This document shows positions 59,941 through 64,000 of a DNA stretch of 64,000 bases, piece by piece. The stretch spans positions 868,001 through 932,000 of the forward strand of contig WSYJ01000001.1 in the NCBI GenBank assembly GCA_020186115.1, read 5' to 3'. The translations under genes and the position numbers were made by a program. Source of the DNA: Histomonas meleagridis. Its lineage: Eukaryota; Parabasalia; Tritrichomonadida; Dientamoebidae. Position 1 is the first letter of the stretch; every line of letters starts with the position of its first letter. The notes below the pieces were generated by a model. That model was not told the origin of the DNA, searched no databases, and saw nothing but the letters and a program-made list of their open reading frames with translations.

Positions 59941-59966
59941 TGTCCCATGTTCTCTTCGAAGCTCAA
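59941..59966 (-). repeat. Right terminal inverted repeat of the P-like element
   Basis: 26 bp, exact inverse of 57278-57303. Confidence 0.92.
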
Positions 59967-60203
59967 TAATTTTTGATGATTAGTGACAAGCTATAATTTT
60001 TTGTTTATCTCTAGCTCATTTTGCATCTTCTTAAAATTCTTAAAAACAAATTCAAGTATGCTGTTGTGCTTTGGGGATACTTGTTTGTTTGAATTTCATA
60101 AATTTTTGAATTCTAATTAGAATTTCGAGATCTCACAGAAAATCACAGAAAATATTGAAAGATCCAGACCGTTTATCTGCTAGCCATTTGAAAAACAAAA
60201 TTT
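59967..60203 (+). promoter_or_regulatory. Promoter region of the Rxt3-like gene
   Basis: Contains an inverted AACGGT (ACCGTT, 60168-60173) 31-36 bp before the ATG at 60204 and an Inr-like CCATTT (60184-60189) 15-20 bp before it. Repeated TCACAGAAAA words at 60132 and 60142. Confidence 0.45.
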
Positions 60204-61205
60204 ATGATATCATTACCAATTGATATAAAACAAGAAAATGATACATATATTCCAATTCAAGACGATGGTGTTATGGCTATTAATTTCGAACCAGATTTTG
60301 ATATTAATTCAATGAGTCCACATGTTGGTGATATATTTCGTTTTTATATTCCGACCAAATATTTTTTAAATTCATACCAACCATTAATCGAACGGAAAGT
60401 TTATGGTTTTACGCATTATTCTCCAAATTCAGATATTGCAGTTATGGCAGCACATTTTGGATGCTTATTTCAAAAACATACAAGAAAAATGCAATCCAAA
60501 GCGAATTTTAATAGTGTCCGAAATGCATTTGAGATATTACATTGCACAGAAACAGAATATCAAAAACGAGAAGAAATCATTTCATTTCCACAAGATTCTT
60601 TTATTCAAGGTGTATTAGTCACTGTTTGTATTGATGAGCCACTTACGCATTATATTTCATTTAATCGTAATGGAATTCGATCACGAGATCTTTCAACGCC
60701 CACAAATTTTTCACTTCGAATTTCACATTTTTACTTATTGACAATTTTCGATGAGATTCCAAATTGTGTTTCACCCGAATCATTTATTCGTGGGAGATAT
60801 ATTGTTCCAAAAATTTTATCAACTGAAACATATTATGTTACGATTTCATATGATGCAATTTTTCTTCAAAATTTTATCACTCGAATGAACATTGCACAAG
60901 GTTTATTTAATACATATCGAATAGTTTTTACTAATACTAAACGTCAACGAGAACTTTCATTAGTATCTGATAATATTTTAAAAATTAACGAAATTGATTT
61001 AACTAAATATAAATATTTGGATATGAGTCGAAAAATTGATAATCAAGGAGAAGAAATCATCGAATTTGATTTTAATCAACTTAAATTTATCGATAAAGGA
61101 TTACGAATTGGAAACGAACATTTTGAATCAATAACAACAATTATTTTAATAAATATTATAAAAAATAATAAAAGAGGTAAAAAAGATCAAATTTATGAAC
61201 ATTAA
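60204..61205 (+). CDS. Rxt3-like histone deacetylase complex protein
   Basis: A 333-residue protein with the Rxt3 fold. 'RKVYGFTHYSPNSDIAVMAAHFG' corresponds to the 'lwGtd.YTDDSD..aa.iHsG' motif of yeast Rxt3. 'GVLVTVCIDEPLTHYISFNRNGIRSRDL' corresponds to the 'l.Vtl...P.L..Y.gs..nGirSRsW' segment, including the conserved NGI-SR. In yeast Rxt3 belongs to the large Rpd3 histone deacetylase complex. C-terminus is charged and may be disordered. ATG 60204 with M3-like and Inr-like words in place. Function by family inference. Confidence 0.75.
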   Translation: MISLPIDIKQENDTYIPIQDDGVMAINFEPDFDINSMSPHVGDIFRFYIPTKYFLNSYQPLIERKVYGFTHYSPNSDIAVMAAHFGCLFQKHTRKMQSKANFNSVRNAFEILHCTETEYQKREEIISFPQDSFIQGVLVTVCIDEPLTHYISFNRNGIRSRDLSTPTNFSLRISHFYLLTIFDEIPNCVSPESFIRGRYIVPKILSTETYYVTISYDAIFLQNFITRMNIAQGLFNTYRIVFTNTKRQRELSLVSDNILKINEIDLTKYKYLDMSRKIDNQGEEIIEFDFNQLKFIDKGLRIGNEHFESITTIILINIIKNNKRGKKDQIYEH

Positions 61206-61951
61206 CAAAAAATCATATTTTTTTATGTAAAAACTTTATAATAAAATATTTTTTTTTTTTTATTTTTAAAAATGCGTCCATTTCATATTATTAAAAAATT
61301 TTTGTTTTTGTTTGTATATAAATATTGCAAAAATAATTAAAAAATATCAACATTTACTTACTTAATTCATTGTATTTTTCAAATAACTCATACTGAAGGA
61401 AGACGATATAAATATCTTATTGAACAATACAGATAACGATAATCTTACAAACTAAACATATTTTAATATTTAGTTATATAAATTTCCTTTAACTTATAAA
61501 TTAAAAAATAAAGAACTCAATGGAGAGATATTTAATATTTTTTTATAATATAATTAATTTTTACACATTCACTAATATGTAATTATTTATTCCAAAAACA
61601 TGAATATCAAACTACAATTTTTTTTAATACAACAATAGAACAGTCTATAATAAGAAATTTAGTGTGACTATTTCAAAATGAATTTCATTTAAAACTAGGA
61701 ATCTTGTTTATTTATAAAAAATTTATTCGAAAATATTATAACTATAACATTATATTTTATACAATAATTTCAAATTAAGAGATTCCAATAATATATTCAC
61801 TATTAAACATAATAAATTATTTAGAGGTAATTTTGGATAATATTATTAGAAAAAAACAACAAAATCAAAGGCGCAGTGTACCATTTTTTCCAGGATAAAA
61901 CCGTTACTTTCCGCCTTTGATTAAGTGACATGTGATATTAAAATAGAACCA
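61206..61951. other. AT-rich intergenic region
   Basis: About 750 bp with no gene. The right end carries the M3/M5 promoter words of the nucleoplasmin-like gene. Confidence 0.5.
61900..61918 (+). promoter_or_regulatory. M3 and M5 promoter elements
   Basis: AAAACCGTTACTTTCCGCCTTT: an inverted AACGGTTT (M3 match, core at 61900-61905) and CCTTT (M5, 61914-61918) 34-38 bp before the ATG at 61952. Confidence 0.55.
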
Positions 61952-62326
61952 ATGTCTGAACTGAAGACATTTTGGTCATATACAATAGCTGATGGATCAA
62001 ATTTAATGCTTGAGCAGCCACAAGATTGTAATGTTGTTATCACCCAAGTTTCTTTACTAAATCCACAAATTTCACAAAGAGTTATTCTATCTGCTTCAAT
62101 TGAAGCTCTCAGACCAGATAAACCCCCTGTTAATGGAGAACTTGATGCTGATGATCGCGATTTTGTTATTACATCATTTTGCCCAAATGATTCACCAACA
62201 AAATTTCTCAACATTGCTTTTACACCCATGGAAATTTGTTATCTAAGTGCTACTGGTGGCGACGTCATTGTGTCAGGATATATAATGAAGAGCACAGTTA
62301 AATTTACACGTTTTTCTATTGAATAA
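61952..62326 (+). CDS. Nucleoplasmin-like domain protein (histone chaperone)
   Basis: A 124-residue protein consisting of a single nucleoplasmin-like beta-jelly-roll. 'FWSYTIADGSNLMLEQP' matches the 'FWG..L..G....' start; 'VVITQVSLLNPQISQRVILS' the 'l.ls.A.Ld......' strands; 'DFVITSFCPNDSPTKFLNIAF' the 'fvlc.L.pg......ldl.f' strands; and 'EICYLSATGGDVIVSGYIM' the 'ev.f...G...v.ltGy' end. Such domains form pentamers that bind histones; in fungi and insects they are fused to FKBP, here the domain stands alone with no acidic tail. The frame opens at GTG; ATG 61952 is used. Confidence 0.8.
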   Translation: MSELKTFWSYTIADGSNLMLEQPQDCNVVITQVSLLNPQISQRVILSASIEALRPDKPPVNGELDADDRDFVITSFCPNDSPTKFLNIAFTPMEICYLSATGGDVIVSGYIMKSTVKFTRFSIE

Positions 62327-62645
62327 ATTTTCTTAATTTTTTTTCTGAAAGAATGTAAATATCTTCATCAACATTAATGTTCCCAGTTTAGTAATTTAAG
62401 TTCAACAAATTTATTAAATAATTTGAAAAATACAATGATGATGAAAAAAGTTTGCGCTGTAATTGTTACCACTGCCTCAAACTAGGAAACATTTTACTGT
62501 GAAATATTTTCCCACTAAAAAAAATGAATAATTGATTCAATTATAATAATATAATTTCATTTTTTCAAAAAAAGCGGAGTACGAATGAGCCCCACGCGTA
62601 AAAAAAGTTAACAGCAAAATACAATTCGTTAGCCACTAAAACTTT
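62327..62645. other. Convergent spacer
   Basis: 3' flanks of two convergent genes; nothing else seen. Confidence 0.5.
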
Positions 62646-63302
62646 TTACTTTAAATTTGAGAGAGTTGGCCATTCCTTGTCATCATTTAATGTGCTCTTT
62701 GATTTCTGGGAATTTGTTTGCTTCGTATTACCCCATGCTGCGTTTGCCGCTGGTGCATTTGATTCTTTTGCAAGAAGATCAGCAAATGCTGTCTTTGGTT
62801 TATTGGCTGGTTTTCCCCAAGTAAAGTTATTTGATGTATTTGCTGGTTTTGTGTGTTGTTGTGGCTTCTTGGATGCATCATTAGTCCATGCTGCAGTTAA
62901 TGATGAGAATTCAACTTGTTGAGGTTGTTGAGTTGGAGCTGGTTGTGATGGAGTATCACTCTTTACGGTGCACCAGGTGGCAATTTGTTTATCTGCAAAT
63001 GCAGGTGCGACTTCAACAGGTGCAAAAACGGGTTTGGCTTTCACATTCTTTGCGTTTCTTTGTGGTTTCCTTTGCTGTTGGCCTTTGAATTCAAACCTGT
63101 GACCACGGGGCTGAGTGTTTTCTGTCTTGTGTGGCTGGAATGGTGCAAGATCAGCAACACCTTCTGGTTTATTTGGACCAATTGGTTGAAGGCATTCTTC
63201 TGAACCAAAAATACCAAAGTCAGCAATGTTTTCTGGTGCTTCAGTTACCTTGAACAATGAGTAAAATTCTTCGAGTGAAATTACAACCTTTTCTTCGGCC
63301 AT
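62646..63302 (-). CDS. Disordered Gln/Asn/Pro-rich protein, hypothetical
   Basis: A 218-residue protein, mostly low-complexity and hydrophilic, with Gln/Asn/Thr/Pro/Ala-rich stretches ('TQQPQQVEFSSLTAAW', 'NAAWGNTKQTNSQKSKS') and a basic 'FEFKGQQQRKPQRN' segment. It ends with 'LNDDKEWPTLSNLK', a Trp-containing short linear motif resembling those used by RNA-binding proteins of the LARP type, though this is a weak likeness. Probably an RNA-associated or stress-granule-type protein (inference). The frame starts at ATG 63419 with a hydrophobic leader, but I prefer ATG 63300-63302 ('MAEEKVVISLEEF') because the leader is unlike the rest; the longer form would add a signal-peptide-like 39 residues. 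Confidence 0.62.
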   Translation of the reverse strand: MAEEKVVISLEEFYSLFKVTEAPENIADFGIFGSEECLQPIGPNKPEGVADLAPFQPHKTENTQPRGHRFEFKGQQQRKPQRNAKNVKAKPVFAPVEVAPAFADKQIATWCTVKSDTPSQPAPTQQPQQVEFSSLTAAWTNDASKKPQQHTKPANTSNNFTWGKPANKPKTAFADLLAKESNAPAANAAWGNTKQTNSQKSKSTLNDDKEWPTLSNLK

Positions 63303-63659
63303 TAAACTCAGAGGCCGAAAATTGTGTATCTCTGTTTGTTTTGGGCGGTTACATCCGTTTAACACAAAGCAAAAAAATGAAAAATAAAAGAAGGGAACTA
63401 AACTTAACTCATTAGCCATGATTTCATGTGGACACAGTGGGGTGTTTTTCTATTTATTATATAAAAAGGAAAAAATGAATATTAATAAATTATTGTTTTC
63501 AAAGTCTAATTTTTATAAGTTCAAATAGGCGCCATTACAATATTGTAAAATTGTTATCCATTTGATGTAGAAGTGGTTTATTAATCATCTATCTAAAGAA
63601 ATTTCGTTCGGCCTTTTCCCATTTAAAAAGTGGGGATTTTGGAACGATCCGTAAAATTT
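63303..63659. promoter_or_regulatory. Divergent promoter region
   Basis: Upstream of the disordered-protein gene (minus) and the kinase gene (plus). GGCCTTTTCCCATTT at about 63610-63624 contains an M5-like CCTTT and an Inr-like CCATTT 35-50 bp before the kinase ATG. Confidence 0.35.
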
Positions 63660-64000
63660 ATGCAGGTCGACCAGTCAAAACAAGGTTCAGCAGAGATTGG
63701 ACCATACATTCTTTCTAGAACTCTTGGCGAAGGAATAACATCGAAGGTCAAACTTGCTCGCCATAAAGAAACAGGACAACAAGTTGCAATTAAAATTATA
63801 TCAAAAAATCTTTTCCTTGAAAACGAAGATTTCAGACTTAAAGTAAAGAGAGAAGTAGCGTTAATGAGGCTTGTACAACATCCTAACATCATGAAATTAT
63901 ATGATGTTTTGGAATCAAATAGACACCTTTACATTATTCTCGAATACGAAGAACAGGGAGAACTTTTCGATTATTTAGTTTCAAACCAGTACTTCCAAGA
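63660..64000 (+). CDS. CAMK-group serine/threonine protein kinase, N-terminal part (cut by right edge)
   Basis: Frame from ATG 63660 running off the end, 113 residues visible. It shows the glycine loop 'LSRTLGEGITSKVKLARHKE', the ATP-binding Lys in 'VAIKIISKN', the alphaC Glu in 'REVALMRL', and the hinge 'LYIILEYEEQGELFDYLVS'. The 'GPYILSRTLGEG..SKVKLA' start and 'HPNIMKLYDVLESNRHLYIILEY' segment are those of AMPK/BRSK/KIN1-type kinases. The catalytic loop and C-terminal regions lie outside the window, so the subfamily is not certain. Confidence 0.88.
   Translation, partial: MQVDQSKQGSAEIGPYILSRTLGEGITSKVKLARHKETGQQVAIKIISKNLFLENEDFRLKVKREVALMRLVQHPNIMKLYDVLESNRHLYIILEYEEQGELFDYLVSNQYFQ

Larger units (their letters stand above)
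57278..59966 (+). mobile_element. P-element-like DNA transposon with perfect 26-bp inverted repeats, inactivated
   Basis: Perfect terminal inverted repeats: 57278-57303 (TTGAGCTTCGAAGAGAACAT, then GGGACA) and its inverse at 59941-59966. The enclosed 2.7 kb holds one decayed transposase on the plus strand and AT-rich flanks. No target duplication is visible next to the repeats: the left flank is AATATCAC and the right flank TAATTTTT. The right end has AAACGGTCG just inside it. It inserted between the ankyrin gene's promoter and the Rxt3-like gene. Confidence 0.85.

Overview
The window looks like nuclear DNA of a parabasalid protist, most likely Tritrichomonas or a close relative. This is inferred from gene content and not from a search. 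The evidence is: very AT-rich spacers, apparently intronless genes, short 5' leaders with trichomonad-type Inr (YCA+1 Y W), M3-like (AACGGT) and M5-like (CCTTT) promoter words, UAAA-rich 3' ends, BspA-like leucine-rich-repeat surface proteins with Ser/Thr-rich stalks, DUF3447-type ankyrin proteins, trichomonad-style HEAT/ARM proteins, and remnants of three DNA transposon families. I saw no rRNA, tRNA or CRISPR.

Layout. 1-8.1 kb: the 3' end of a tandem-SH3 gene, an aldo/keto reductase, a long empty AT-rich spacer holding one GC-richer foldable island, a decayed BspA-like gene, a small acidic protein, a possible RAWUL-type protein and a DUF866/CZIB zinc protein. 8.3-16.4 kb: an F-BAR/SH3 protein, a YedE/YeeE-type transporter with an in-frame TGA, a cyclin, a Siw14-type phosphatase, a HEAT-like protein and a RibD-C/DHFR-fold reductase. 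16.7-20.8 kb: a Phe/Ile-rich membrane protein, a pogo-like transposon with intact 40-bp inverted repeats and TA target duplication, and relic DNA. 20.8-26.4 kb: dynein-2 light intermediate chain, a large importin and a PlsC acyltransferase. 26.5-34.8 kb: a mariner fragment, a BspA-like pseudogene, a HEAT-like protein and two BspA-like genes sharing about 650 bp of almost identical DNA joined to unrelated 5' halves. 35.6-52.8 kb: ubiquitin-like and coiled-coil proteins, a 672-aa unknown, a large degenerate hybrid histidine kinase, a tail-anchored TBC protein, a TTLL ligase divergent from an ANKRD13-like protein, a HEAT-like protein and a class 3 lipase. 53.5-60 kb: an ankyrin gene whose last repeats are each separated by 20-bp minisatellite arrays, and a dead P-element-like transposon with perfect 26-bp inverted repeats. 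60-64 kb: an Rxt3-like chromatin protein, a nucleoplasmin-like histone chaperone, a disordered protein and the start of a CAMK/BRSK-type kinase.

Genes are independent eukaryotic units on both strands, not operons. Recurring themes are membrane and surface biology (BspA, acyltransferase, lipase, TBC, ANKRD13-like, F-BAR), cytoskeleton and cilia (dynein-2 LIC, TTLL) and chromatin (Rxt3, nucleoplasmin-like, RAWUL-like). Where an open frame began at a non-ATG codon I moved the start to the first supported ATG, often one just downstream of an Inr-like site. The most unusual points are the minisatellite-interrupted ankyrin gene, the TGA in the transporter, the chimeric BspA pair and the Myb-like promoter words.
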